DNA of 64,000 nucleotides, taken from Tumebacillus amylolyticus (GTDB lineage: Bacteria > Bacillota > Bacilli > Tumebacillales > Tumebacillaceae). The DNA lies in contig NZ_JAEQNB010000001.1 in NCBI RefSeq assembly GCF_016722965.1, forward strand, positions 1,205,344 through 1,269,343, read 5' to 3'. Each line of letters begins with the position of its first letter. Position 1 is the stretch's first letter. Shown in pieces: positions 32,622 through 40,487 of this stretch. The notes beneath the pieces are model-generated. The model made no database searches. It was not told where the DNA came from and saw nothing but the letters and a program-made list of their open reading frames with translations. A program made the position numbers and the translations under genes.

Positions 32622-33572
32622 GTGGTTCTGCTCACAACCTGTCCCGTCAGCGACCGTCATCTGGCGGCGATCCGCGAGATTGCGCCCCACCTCGACATTC
32701 GCGTCTTCAAAAACATCGACGAAGCGTCCCAAGACCTCGCAGACGCGGAGATCATGATTACATATGGAGAAGACCTTACGCCTGCGCACATTGCGGCAAG
32801 CCCCAACTTGAAATGGATCATGGTGATCTCCGCCGGTCTTGAACTGATGCCGTTCCCCGCGATTGACGAGCGCAACATCCTCGTCACCAACGCGCGCGGT
32901 ATTCACAAAGGCCCGATGGCGGAATACACGCTCGGGATGATCTTGATGTTCTCCCGCCGTTTCGTCGAACTCTACCAGAATCAGCAAAAAAGTCTCTGGG
33001 ATCGCACGATCCGCATCGACGAACTTTCCGGACAGACGCTCGGCATCATCGGCGCGGGTGCCATCGGCTCCGAAATCGCCAAGCGTGCCAAAGCGTTCGA
33101 CATGCACGTCCTCGGCGTCGCCGCCTCCAAGCGCGACGTCGAAGGCGTGGACGAGATGTTCGACCAGAGCGGCCTCGACGATGTCTTGAAACGAAGCGAC
33201 TACGTTGTCGTCATCGTCCCGCTGACCGACAAAACCCACGGGATGATCGGCGAGCGGGAGATCGGTCTGATGAAAGAGTCGGCGGTGCTGATCAACATCG
33301 CGCGCGGCCAAGTGGTCGACGAGAACGCGCTGCTTCAAGCCTTGCAGGAGAAAAAAATTCGCGGCGCGGGCCTCGACGTTTTTGTTCAAGAGCCGTTGCC
33401 GGAGTCGCACCCCTTCTGGGGCTTGGAGAACGCCGTCGTGACCCCGCACTTGTCCTCCCGTTCTCCGAAGTATATGGAGCGTGCGCAAGAAATCTTCCAA
33501 CAAAATCTCCGCGTCTTCACATCGGGCGCGGGTGAGTTGATCAACGTGATCGATACCAAGAAAGGCTATTAA
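32622..33572 (+). CDS. D-2-hydroxyacid dehydrogenase
   Basis: NAD(P)-dependent reductase/dehydrogenase of 316 residues. The Rossmann motif is GIIGAGAIGSEIAKRA. The catalytic triad is present: Arg in INIARGQVVD, Glu in VFVQEPLPE and His in VTPHLSSRS. Overall it resembles the glyoxylate/hydroxypyruvate reductase-like branch; the substrate is not determined. GTG start with AAGGAGATGA upstream. Confidence 0.88.
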   Translation: MVLLTTCPVSDRHLAAIREIAPHLDIRVFKNIDEASQDLADAEIMITYGEDLTPAHIAASPNLKWIMVISAGLELMPFPAIDERNILVTNARGIHKGPMAEYTLGMILMFSRRFVELYQNQQKSLWDRTIRIDELSGQTLGIIGAGAIGSEIAKRAKAFDMHVLGVAASKRDVEGVDEMFDQSGLDDVLKRSDYVVVIVPLTDKTHGMIGEREIGLMKESAVLINIARGQVVDENALLQALQEKKIRGAGLDVFVQEPLPESHPFWGLENAVVTPHLSSRSPKYMERAQEIFQQNLRVFTSGAGELINVIDTKKGY

Positions 33573-33592
33573 GCAGGGCAAGGAGTGACATC

Positions 33593-34231
33593 ATGAATTT
33601 TACAGGCTTTGCACGAGAAGACTTTGACCTGTTTGCCATTGAAGGTCTGGAGCCGCGCATGGAGGCGTTGATCGCCAATCTGCGCGTCAAATTGACGCAA
33701 CTGGGGCAGGACTTCGAACCGATTCTCACCGAGTTGACGGGTGAGGAGATGTTCGCACACGTCGCCAAACACGCCCGCCGCAAAACCAACCCGCCGCACG
33801 ATTCCTGGGTGGCGTGGAGCAAGAGCAAAAAAGGGTACAAGATGTACCCTCATTTTCAGATCGGCGCTTGGCAGACGCACGCGTTCGTCCAGTTTGGCAT
33901 CATCTACGAATCTCCCATGAAGGGCGTTTTCGCCGAGCAGATGATCTCGCACTTGGAGGAGATCAAACAGACTCTCCCCGACCATTATCTGTGGTATCCC
34001 GACCACATGAACCCAAAAGGCATGGTCATGTCCGAGATGGAGCTGGAGGACTTTGAACGCATCGCTCACCGCCTCGCCAATCAAAAAAACGGGGAAGTCA
34101 TGATCGGCATCATCATCCCCCGTGCGCAGGCGATCAAACTGTCTCCGAAGGCGTTCGTCAAACGCGCCACCGAGACATTTCGCACGCTTGCGCCTCTGTA
34201 TCAACTCGCTTTTTCCACCGTTGAAGTCTAA
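33593..34231 (+). CDS. yktB: YktB-family (DUF1054) protein
   Basis: 212 residues matching the DUF1054/UPF0637 family of Bacillales. It starts FTGFAREDFDLFAIEGLEPRM and contains HVAKHARRKTNPPHDSWVAW and FQIGAWQTHAFVQFGIIYE. A cytosolic protein with no known activity. It lies 20 bases after the dehydrogenase gene, probably the same transcript, and is followed by a strong terminator. Confidence 0.85.
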   Translation: MNFTGFAREDFDLFAIEGLEPRMEALIANLRVKLTQLGQDFEPILTELTGEEMFAHVAKHARRKTNPPHDSWVAWSKSKKGYKMYPHFQIGAWQTHAFVQFGIIYESPMKGVFAEQMISHLEEIKQTLPDHYLWYPDHMNPKGMVMSEMELEDFERIAHRLANQKNGEVMIGIIIPRAQAIKLSPKAFVKRATETFRTLAPLYQLAFSTVEV

Positions 34232-34235
34232 AAAA

Positions 34236-34272
34236 AGAGACACCTTTCGCTCGTGGAAAGGTGTCTTTTTTG
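34236..34272 (+). terminator. Intrinsic terminator
   Basis: An AGACACCTTTC/GGAAAGGTGTCT stem followed by a T-run. Confidence 0.92.
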
Positions 34273-34291
34273 TCGGAGTTAAGCCGCATTA

Positions 34292-34300
34292 TTTGTCGAA
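34292..34300 (+). promoter_or_regulatory. Spo0A-type box
   Basis: TTTGTCGAA contains the TGNCGAA 0A-box core and lies about 55 bases upstream of the -35 of the TPR gene. A single box by sequence match; binding is inferred. Confidence 0.5.
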
Positions 34301-34355
34301 TGTAAGCGAACGATAAGAACCTTCGTCGGATATGTTAATAGTTCTTTGTTTTCTA

Positions 34356-34384
34356 TTGAAGTATTCGAAGAGGGGCTCTATAGT
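34356..34384 (+). promoter_or_regulatory. Sigma-A type promoter for the TPR/propeptide pair
   Basis: TTGAAG (34356-34361) and TATAGT (34379-34384) with 17-base spacing, 43 bases before the GTG start. Confidence 0.65.
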
Positions 34385-34426
34385 AATAGACACAGAACCA
34401 CTTTGAGATGAGGAGGAGGAGTCAGC

Positions 34427-35521
34427 GTGGAGTCAACCGTACGTGTCCGGACGATCGATGAATTGCACCAGGAACTGCATAAGTTGGAGCAAATGGTGGA
34501 GACACAGCCGGATGAGGCTCTTCAACTGATCGGCGACGGGATTGCCGATTGGGAGAAACTCGTACGACAGACTTCTGATCTGCCTCTGGCACTGCGGGTT
34601 GGCGAACTGTTGGAGAAATCCAAACACTACTGGCTCGCACTCAGTTGGTATCATTGGGGATTGGAAGCGAAGGACGGAAACGCCGACTTCGTGACGGTTT
34701 CGCGGGTGATGCGTTCCAAAGGCCGTGTGTTCATCCGGCTTGGGATGTACCAAGAAGCCCTGCAGATCCTCCAAGAGGTGGAAGAGATGGGCATCCCGGC
34801 GATTCCGGGTTCCCTCGATCTGCCGGTGCTCTGGCAGAACCTCTCCATGGTGCAGACTTCATTGGGACACTACGAATCCGCTCTCCACTATGCGCAAGAA
34901 GCTCTGCAACAATTCCAAGAGTTGGGTGAAGGGCATCGGGTGAGCATCGTCGAGTTCATGATCGGCACCAACCTCAAATCTTTGAAGCGGTTCGAGGAAT
35001 CATTTACGTATCTCACGAGGTCGCGCGACGGATTGGAACAGAACCAAGATTACTTCCACCTCGCACGCGCTTGGCACAACTATGCGGAACTGATGCGAGA
35101 TTGGGGTCGCACCGAAGAAGCGGTCGCTGCATGGAGGATGTCGCTGGAAATCAAAAAGCGCACCCAAGACCATGACGGGCAGGTTAACACCCTGCTTTCC
35201 ATCGCAGAATATTTTATCTCCCAATCGGATTGGCATGCCGCCCTGCGCTACGTTACCCAAGCGTTTCCCTTGTGCCACCAACACAGACTATTCGACCAAG
35301 AAGTAACCTCGCTGGATTGTTGGGCTACGATCCTCTTCGCACTCGGACGCACGTCGGAGTTGGAAGTCGTGGCCACTCGTGCAACGCACCTGCGAGAAAG
35401 TGTGACCGTCAAACATCAAGTGATCATGCTGTTACACAAGGTGGCCGAATACTTTCGGCAGGTCGGGCGATTTGATCTAGCCGGACAGTATGGCAACAAG
35501 GCAGTCCAAAACCAGAGTTGA
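34427..35521 (+). CDS. TPR-repeat protein, possible RRNPP/Rap-like peptide receptor
   Basis: A 364-residue all-helical protein. A helical N-terminus of about 70 residues is followed by at least five TPR-type units, e.g. GMYQEALQILQEVEEMGIP, GHYESALHYAQEALQQFQEL, GRTEEAVAAWRMSLEIKKRT and SDWHAALRYVTQAF. There is no HTH, so it is not a direct PlcR/NprR-type regulator. Length, architecture and the exported small peptide 14 bases downstream resemble Rap-Phr phosphatase/pheromone pairs. GTG start with AGGAGGAGGAG upstream. The link to signalling is inferred; a generic scaffold is the alternative. Confidence 0.7.
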   Translation: MESTVRVRTIDELHQELHKLEQMVETQPDEALQLIGDGIADWEKLVRQTSDLPLALRVGELLEKSKHYWLALSWYHWGLEAKDGNADFVTVSRVMRSKGRVFIRLGMYQEALQILQEVEEMGIPAIPGSLDLPVLWQNLSMVQTSLGHYESALHYAQEALQQFQELGEGHRVSIVEFMIGTNLKSLKRFEESFTYLTRSRDGLEQNQDYFHLARAWHNYAELMRDWGRTEEAVAAWRMSLEIKKRTQDHDGQVNTLLSIAEYFISQSDWHAALRYVTQAFPLCHQHRLFDQEVTSLDCWATILFALGRTSELEVVATRATHLRESVTVKHQVIMLLHKVAEYFRQVGRFDLAGQYGNKAVQNQS

Positions 35522-35535
35522 GGGAGGAATTTCCG

Positions 35536-35706
35536 ATGAAACTTAAAGTTTGGATGGGAATCGCAGTGTTGTGCAGTTTGGTGATCGCAGCAACAGGTAC
35601 CGCACTGGTGGCGGCCGATGACGGACCGAAGCCGATGATGGTGAAACCGGTCCAGTTGGCGGCGGATGACAATCCGGAGCCGATGACCGCTCCGAAAATC
35701 GGTTAA
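35536..35706 (+). CDS. Small exported peptide with duplicated motif (candidate signalling propeptide)
   Basis: A 56-residue ORF. It has a Lys-rich start, a hydrophobic segment (about 5-25) with a likely cleavage near LVAA, and a 30-residue mature part. That part holds two near-copies of one motif: AADDGPKPM (26-34) and AADDNPEPM (42-50). GAGGGAGG lies 6 bases upstream of the ATG. Immediately downstream of the TPR gene and before a terminator, as Phr-type propeptides usually are. Processing to an active peptide is inferred. Confidence 0.65.
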   Translation: MKLKVWMGIAVLCSLVIAATGTALVAADDGPKPMMVKPVQLAADDNPEPMTAPKIG

Positions 35707-35711
35707 TAAAA

Positions 35712-35748
35712 AAAGCAAAGCAGAAGGTGGTCAGCCTTCTGCTTTTTA
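35712..35748. terminator. Intrinsic terminator
   Basis: A GCAGAAGG/CCTTCTGC stem with A-rich and T-rich flanks, between convergent genes. Confidence 0.88.
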
Positions 35749-35775
35749 CTGTGAATACATACAAGATAAGGGAAT

Positions 35776-36612
35776 CTAGAGCTGCAACGGTTCTGAGGAG
35801 AGAAGGAGTTGATCCATCGTATGCGCCCTCAACTTTTGACGAAGACCCGACGACAGAACGATCGACAGAATAATAGCCGGTTCCAGATTGTCGATGTTCA
35901 CTGCGCTGTGCACGACATGTCCTTGGATCGTAATCCATTGCCCGCTGCGGTACACCTTCCGCTCCGCTCCGACGCTCACTTCGAGTTGCCCTTGCAAGAG
36001 GAATGCAAATTCCGGCGCGGGGTGGGTGTGCGCTCGAACCTCCGAGCCGGGCTCCATTTGTAACATCAAGATCTCCACATCTTCCGTTTCGGAGATGAAA
36101 CGGAGATTCAGCCCGTGGAGTTTCAATAATTCGACAACACTCGACATCGGATTCGACATCCGGTTGCCCTCAGCCGTTGGTTTTTGAAACAGCAGCGTGA
36201 AGCGATGGAGGAGGAAGAAAATCACCCAGTCCGCGATGTAGGAGTACGCCAAACTCCACTGATGATGCACCATCCAGTCTTGCCAACAGAACAGCGACTC
36301 CAAGAGGATCACCGCGATGGTCCACTTCAAGTAATAAAACACTTGCTTGGAGGGGGCGGGCATATACTGCAAGAACAAGTACGTCGTCACCGGATAGACG
36401 CCGAAGTCGTCCAACAGCCGAACCACGAGTTGGGGCATCAGGCCGGTGGTGTCATAGTACTCCCACAATGGAAAATGCTCGGTCACGGAATCGCTCATCA
36501 AACTCATCACAGAGGCGAGCAGACAAGCCGGCAAGTACCTCCTCCAGTGACGCAAATCTGCAAATAGCCAGAACGCCGCCCAAGACAACGTAAATAGGAG
36601 AAGAAACGGCAT
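35776..36612 (-). CDS. CBO0543-like membrane domain fused to a cupin
   Basis: 278 residues. The N-terminal half (about 1-145) has four or five membrane helices and resembles the CBO0543 family of spore-formers (MSLMSDSVTEHFPLWEYYD and DDFGVYPVTTYLFLQY). The C-terminal part (about 165-260) is a cupin with EVRAHTHPAPEFAFLLQGQ (His/His/Glu metal ligands) and GQWITIQGHVVHSAVN. The fusion suggests a membrane-tethered small-molecule sensor or metal-binding enzyme; function unknown. AAGGGG lies upstream of the ATG. Confidence 0.75.
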   Translation of the reverse strand: MPFLLLFTLSWAAFWLFADLRHWRRYLPACLLASVMSLMSDSVTEHFPLWEYYDTTGLMPQLVVRLLDDFGVYPVTTYLFLQYMPAPSKQVFYYLKWTIAVILLESLFCWQDWMVHHQWSLAYSYIADWVIFFLLHRFTLLFQKPTAEGNRMSNPMSSVVELLKLHGLNLRFISETEDVEILMLQMEPGSEVRAHTHPAPEFAFLLQGQLEVSVGAERKVYRSGQWITIQGHVVHSAVNIDNLEPAIILSIVLSSGLRQKLRAHTMDQLLLSSEPLQL

Positions 36613-36737
36613 ATGGGGAAACCCCTTCCTCGGTTTACATTCTAAGTAGTGGTCAAGTCCACTTCTATCATTGCCGAAACTCAGTCGGATATTGCATCCG
36701 TTTCCAGAGATACTAAGTCATGAGGAGGTGTTTACAG

Positions 36738-36908
36738 ATGTCAGTGAGAAATTCACAAGACAAACCGACGATTGCACCCGGTATGGAAGACGACAACTTG
36801 TATGAGGATGCGACGGAGGCGGAACAAAAAGCAGGAGATACGACGAGGGTGACCACGTTATCGTTCGATGAACATGACAATGGGTCGCGCAATTCGAACG
36901 ATTCTTAA
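36738..36908 (+). CDS. Small acidic protein, unknown
   Basis: 56 residues, hydrophilic and acidic, with no signal peptide. GAGGAGGTG lies 7 bases before the ATG at 36738. A terminator follows the stop, so it appears to be a genuine single-gene unit. Family not recognised. Confidence 0.6.
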   Translation: MSVRNSQDKPTIAPGMEDDNLYEDATEAEQKAGDTTRVTTLSFDEHDNGSRNSNDS

Positions 36909-36936
36909 AACCGCGCAGGTGCGCGGCTTTTTTTGT
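36909..36936 (+). terminator. Intrinsic terminator
   Basis: A CCGCGC-aggt-GCGCGG hairpin with a T-run directly after the small acidic gene. Confidence 0.88.
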
Positions 36937-36997
36937 TATGGTAAGATAGAGGGAACTCTTTCATGTATTTGATTTAAGGGAACGGGAGTGGGGAAGC

Positions 36998-38431
36998 GTG
37001 AAGATCCACTTTTTCCATACGAATGACGTACATAGTCATTTTGAAGAATATCTGCAGGTGGCCACCCAGTTGCGCCGTCACCGGGATGAAGTTTTGGCGC
37101 ACGATGAAACGCAGTTCACGTTCGACATCGGGGACCATGCCGACCGCAAACGCATGGAGACCGAAGGGACGCTGGGCAGGACGAACGCCGCTCTTTTGCG
37201 TACCGTCGGCTATGACGCGTGGGTATTTGGCAACAACGAAGGCTTGATTCTGCCGAAGTCTTCGTGGGGAGATCTGGTTCGGGAATCGGGCACGCCGGTC
37301 TTGATATCGAATTTGTTTGATGAGGAGTCGCGGGAGGCGTATCCGTTTTTTGATCCGTATCTGATCTTGGAGCGGGGCGGATTGCGGGTGGCGGTGTTCG
37401 GCGTCACGGTCGCATTCTCCGACTTCTATCTCATGCACGGGGTGTTTGCCGAACATCCCCGCGATACGTTTGCACGCTTGCTGCCGGAAATTCAAGGGCA
37501 GGGCGTCGATCTCGTCGTGTTGCTCTCTCATCTCGGTTTGAACGCAGACCGCCAAATCGCCGAGGAGTTCGACGGCATCGACTTGATTCTCGGCGGTCAT
37601 ACGCATCAAGTGACGCCGGAGCCGGAGAAGGTACGAGGCACGTGGATTTGCCAAGCCGGGTGTTACGGCGGCTTCTACGGACATGTTGAACTCGATTGGG
37701 ACGAAGAGACACGCCAAGTACGCGGTGTTGCGGGCGGTGCCATCCCTCGCGACCGCGAGTTGGAGCCGGACGGCGACCTCGTGACGCTGATGAACGAATG
37801 GGAGGAACGGGCCGCCGAGGAACTCAGCTCCGTTGTGGTGGACCTCGAACACGAGATCGGACACCATTTGATCGTCAATTCGCCGCTGGGCCATCTCTTG
37901 TCGGACGGCATGCGTCGCTTGACGGGGGCGGAGATCGCGCTGATCAATGGCGGGATGTTCAATCACGGCTTGTTGCCGGGGCCGTTTACCCGTCAAGACT
38001 TGCTGACGTGTTTCCCTTCGCCGTGTCTCACCTGCGTGGTGGAAATCACAGGAGCGCAGTTGCTGTCCGTGTTGCAAAAATCCCTGCTGCCGGGCTTTTA
38101 CGAGCAAGTCGGCAAGGGGTACGGGTTCCGCGGACACTTCATCGGCGGGTTGCAGGTGTCGGGCTTGCAGATTCAGGTCGAGGAAGTCGGCCTGTATCTG
38201 TATGACGTGCAAGCGGTGCACGAGGGCGGAGAGATTGAGCCGGAGCGATGGTATTCCGTTGCGATCTGCGACTATCTGTACTTCTCTCCGGTGTTCGAAG
38301 AGTTCAAGCAGGCCCGCTCCGTGAAGTTTCAATTGCCGTTCCTGCGCGAGTTGTTGGCGAAGGAGCTTACGAGCGTGCAACTTGCAGAAGTCGAGCAACC
38401 GCGCTGGCACTTCAACGGGGCTGCTTTCTAA
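36998..38431 (+). CDS. 5'-nucleotidase/2',3'-cyclic phosphodiesterase family (YunD-like)
   Basis: 477 residues with two domains: an N-terminal metallophosphatase (HTNDVHSHFEE, DIGDHAD, GNNEGL in place of the usual GNHE, LSHLGL, GGHTHQ) and a C-terminal nucleotidase domain (LINGGMFNHGLLPGPFTRQD, SGLQIQV). It lacks a signal peptide, like Bacillus YunD and unlike UshA, so it is probably intracellular. The His to Asn change in GNHE is notable. GTG start with GGGGAAG upstream. Confidence 0.85.
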   Translation: MKIHFFHTNDVHSHFEEYLQVATQLRRHRDEVLAHDETQFTFDIGDHADRKRMETEGTLGRTNAALLRTVGYDAWVFGNNEGLILPKSSWGDLVRESGTPVLISNLFDEESREAYPFFDPYLILERGGLRVAVFGVTVAFSDFYLMHGVFAEHPRDTFARLLPEIQGQGVDLVVLLSHLGLNADRQIAEEFDGIDLILGGHTHQVTPEPEKVRGTWICQAGCYGGFYGHVELDWDEETRQVRGVAGGAIPRDRELEPDGDLVTLMNEWEERAAEELSSVVVDLEHEIGHHLIVNSPLGHLLSDGMRRLTGAEIALINGGMFNHGLLPGPFTRQDLLTCFPSPCLTCVVEITGAQLLSVLQKSLLPGFYEQVGKGYGFRGHFIGGLQVSGLQIQVEEVGLYLYDVQAVHEGGEIEPERWYSVAICDYLYFSPVFEEFKQARSVKFQLPFLRELLAKELTSVQLAEVEQPRWHFNGAAF

Positions 38432-38497
38432 CCGCTGCGTAGGCGAGATGTGTACGCGGACGGCGTTTTGCCGACACTAACGAGGGCGCGCGGGCAC

Positions 38498-38537
38498 AAG
38501 AAAAAAGACCAGCGTCGAATAGACGCGGTCTTTTTTC
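38498..38537. terminator. Bidirectional intrinsic terminator
   Basis: An AAGACC-GCGTC / GACGC-GGTCTT stem with A- and T-runs, between convergent genes. Confidence 0.9.
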
Positions 38538-38571
38538 GTATACATAGTAGGGTGGGGTTGTCTTGATCGTC

Positions 38572-38913
38572 TCAGCGGCGGGCGGACTTTTTGACCGGCA
38601 CTTCGCCGTTGAGGACTGCGAACAAGTTCTCGTTCTCGTCCATTTCGATGCGGATCGGGGCGTTGCAATACATGCACCCGTCCTCCATCCCCATCACTTT
38701 CGTCGTGCGGTGGCAATTCGGACACTCAAGCGTCGGGATCTTCATCGACATCGCGCCGACTCGGAAGTAAATGAACACGCTGACCAAGATCATGATCGTC
38801 CCGATCACCAGCGTGTAGGGGAGGATCGCAGAGGAGAATACGCCTAGATACATGATGAAAAAGGCGAGGAAGATCAGAGCGAGCGCTACGGTTCGCAAAC
38901 GGTTCAGTCTCAT
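38572..38913 (-). CDS. ygzB: YgzB-family (UPF0295/DUF2614) membrane zinc-ribbon protein
   Basis: 113 residues. Two membrane helices (about 8-28 and 34-52) are followed by a CxxC...CxxC zinc ribbon (CPNCHRTTKVMGMEDGCMYC) and a charged tail. This matches the YgzB family throughout. Function unknown. Confidence 0.88.
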   Translation of the reverse strand: MRLNRLRTVALALIFLAFFIMYLGVFSSAILPYTLVIGTIMILVSVFIYFRVGAMSMKIPTLECPNCHRTTKVMGMEDGCMYCNAPIRIEMDENENLFAVLNGEVPVKKSARR

Positions 38914-39014
38914 GATGAACCATCCTTTCTATACGCAACATTCTCTACACATGCTACCCGATTCTTTCGGGATTGTCCAATCTTCAAAACTGGGCAGCAA
39001 AGGAGGCGATTTTT

Positions 39015-39620
39015 ATCTCTCCCCGGTTCCAAACAGTCTTGGTCAAAAATCCATGGCGGACCGCGTTCTGGGTGCTGGCGGGGCTGGTGATTGTGGCGGT
39101 ACTGCTCTTGGGGTACTTCTGGTTCTCGATCACGAGTCCCTCCCAACAGGTTGTGTCCGGTTCGAAGGGCGCCGGCGTTCAAGCAAGCGGCATTCCGATT
39201 GAAGCAACCGTTCCGCTCGATTCGATCAACCAATTTGTCGATCGTCAATTGCAGGAGAAGGAAACTCCGCTCAAGGGGGTCAAACTGGCATTTGAGCAGA
39301 AGCTCATGCGGGTGGACTCGCAGTTGACGTTCTTCGGTCGGGTGATGGACATGCGCATCTGGATGCGGCCGGAAGTGCAAACCAACGGCGATGTGCGCTT
39401 GGTGGCGGAAGACTCCAAGATCGGCGATTGGTCGATCCCGCTCAAGACGCTGTTCGGCGTGTTGGAAGGGCTGCCGTGGCCGCAGTGGGTCCATATCCAG
39501 CCGGAGCAACATCTGCTGGACGTCAAGCTCTCCGAGAAGGGGGGCGACGGGCCGACGTATCGTGTGACGAACATCGACACAGTCAATGGCAAGATCAAGA
39601 TGCTGATCCTGCTCGAATAG
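39015..39620 (+). CDS. ypmS: YpmS-family (DUF2140) membrane-anchored protein
   Basis: About 200 residues. One N-terminal helix (AFWVLAGLVIVAVLLLGYFW) is followed by an extracytoplasmic beta-rich domain with PLDSINQFVDRQL and WVHIQPEQHLLDVKL, fitting YpmS. The start is unclear. A perfect AAAGGAGG (38999-39006) is followed 8 bases later by ATC (39015), with no in-frame ATG, GTG or TTG at proper spacing; the nearest in-frame TTGs are 38973 and 39039. I list the ATC position as the best-spaced start. Confidence 0.7.
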   Translation: MSPRFQTVLVKNPWRTAFWVLAGLVIVAVLLLGYFWFSITSPSQQVVSGSKGAGVQASGIPIEATVPLDSINQFVDRQLQEKETPLKGVKLAFEQKLMRVDSQLTFFGRVMDMRIWMRPEVQTNGDVRLVAEDSKIGDWSIPLKTLFGVLEGLPWPQWVHIQPEQHLLDVKLSEKGGDGPTYRVTNIDTVNGKIKMLILLE

Positions 39621-39657
39621 GGCAATGAGAACACATGCAAACAAACACGAACAAAAG

Positions 39658-39699
39658 CGAACAAACGTTCTTGTCATACGCGAACATATGTGCTATTCT
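39658..39699 (+). promoter_or_regulatory. LexA/SOS-type promoter of the amidase-holin cassette
   Basis: CGAACAAACGTTCT (39658-39671) matches the B. subtilis LexA box CGAACRNRYGTTYC at 13 of 14 positions. CGAACATATGTGCT (39681-39694) matches at 12 of 14. Between and over them lies a promoter, TTGTCA (39671-39676), 17 bases, TATTCT (39694-39699), so LexA would block the -35 and spacer. It points toward the amidase genes. Confidence 0.65.
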
Positions 39700-39723
39700 T
39701 GGAGTATCGAAACTCCAAGACCA

Positions 39724-39779
39724 CGCAGACGTCATGTCAGTCACCAGGGGATCGGTGGAGAGGCATGGCGTCTTTTTTT
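39724..39779 (+). terminator. Leader terminator or attenuator before the first amidase
   Basis: AGACG-CATG pairs with CATG-CGTCT and is followed by a T-run, between the SOS-type promoter and the first amidase. A 17-codon ORF (ATG 39765) overlaps its right arm. Confidence 0.55.
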
Positions 39780-39836
39780 GAACGATTTTTATGTGGGAAT
39801 CTTTTAAATACAGCTTAGAGGAGGAAGTTTGGTTTG

Positions 39837-40394
39837 ATGGTACGACCACGTGTAATACTCGACCCCGGACATGGGGGCTGGGAGAACGGGTTTGTCGTTG
39901 AGCCTTTCGCGGAGAAGGACGTGAATCTCGCGGTCTGTTTGCAGGTGCGGGACCTGTTAGAAGCAGACGGCGTTCGCGTCTTGATGACTCGCGAGGAGGA
40001 TCGAGAGCTGTCGGCGTTGCGTCGAATTGAGTTTGCAAACGCCCAGCAGGCGGATCTGTTCGTGTCTTGGCATTGCGATTTCCTGGAGGACCCCGGCGTG
40101 CGAGGGCTTTCCGTTTGGGTGGACAGCCGCTGTGCCGACCCTTGGCAGATGATGATCTTCGAACAACTGGGCGAACGAATCGCCGATGTGACGCAACAGG
40201 CGTTTCTCGGTGTGTTCCAATTGCGGGACAAAGTCCTGCATGCGGTAGAGGCGCCGGCGCTTTTGATCAAGGGCAGTTTTCTCTCCCATCCGGAGGAGTT
40301 GGCCGATTCTGTGAACCCTCATTATCAGAAACTTCAAGCGCAGGGAGCCACTGAGGGCATCCTGTATGTGCTGAAAGAATGGCAACGGAGATAA
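39837..40394 (+). CDS. N-acetylmuramoyl-L-alanine amidase-like protein, probably inactive
   Basis: 185 residues of the Amidase_3 fold. Zinc ligands are recognisable: His in DPGHGG, Glu in AEKDVNL and His in SWHCD. The segment that normally carries the catalytic Glu (LIExGF) reads LLIKGSFLSHPEE, with Lys instead of Glu. It has no signal peptide, as in phage endolysins. AGAGGAGG lies 10 bases before the ATG. Paralogous to the next gene; perhaps a binding or regulatory partner. Confidence 0.8.
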   Translation: MVRPRVILDPGHGGWENGFVVEPFAEKDVNLAVCLQVRDLLEADGVRVLMTREEDRELSALRRIEFANAQQADLFVSWHCDFLEDPGVRGLSVWVDSRCADPWQMMIFEQLGERIADVTQQAFLGVFQLRDKVLHAVEAPALLIKGSFLSHPEELADSVNPHYQKLQAQGATEGILYVLKEWQRR

Positions 40395-40487
40395 ATTTTT
40401 TTCTAATTACGTGAATTTCTTATGTGCACTTTTGATACGTGGATGCATGGTAGGAAGTGAAGGTCTTAGTTGAAGGAGGAACCAATC

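Noticed and set aside
34427-35521. A bona fide Rap phosphatase
   Set aside because: The N-terminal region does not clearly match Rap proteins, so only the architecture and gene pairing are claimed.
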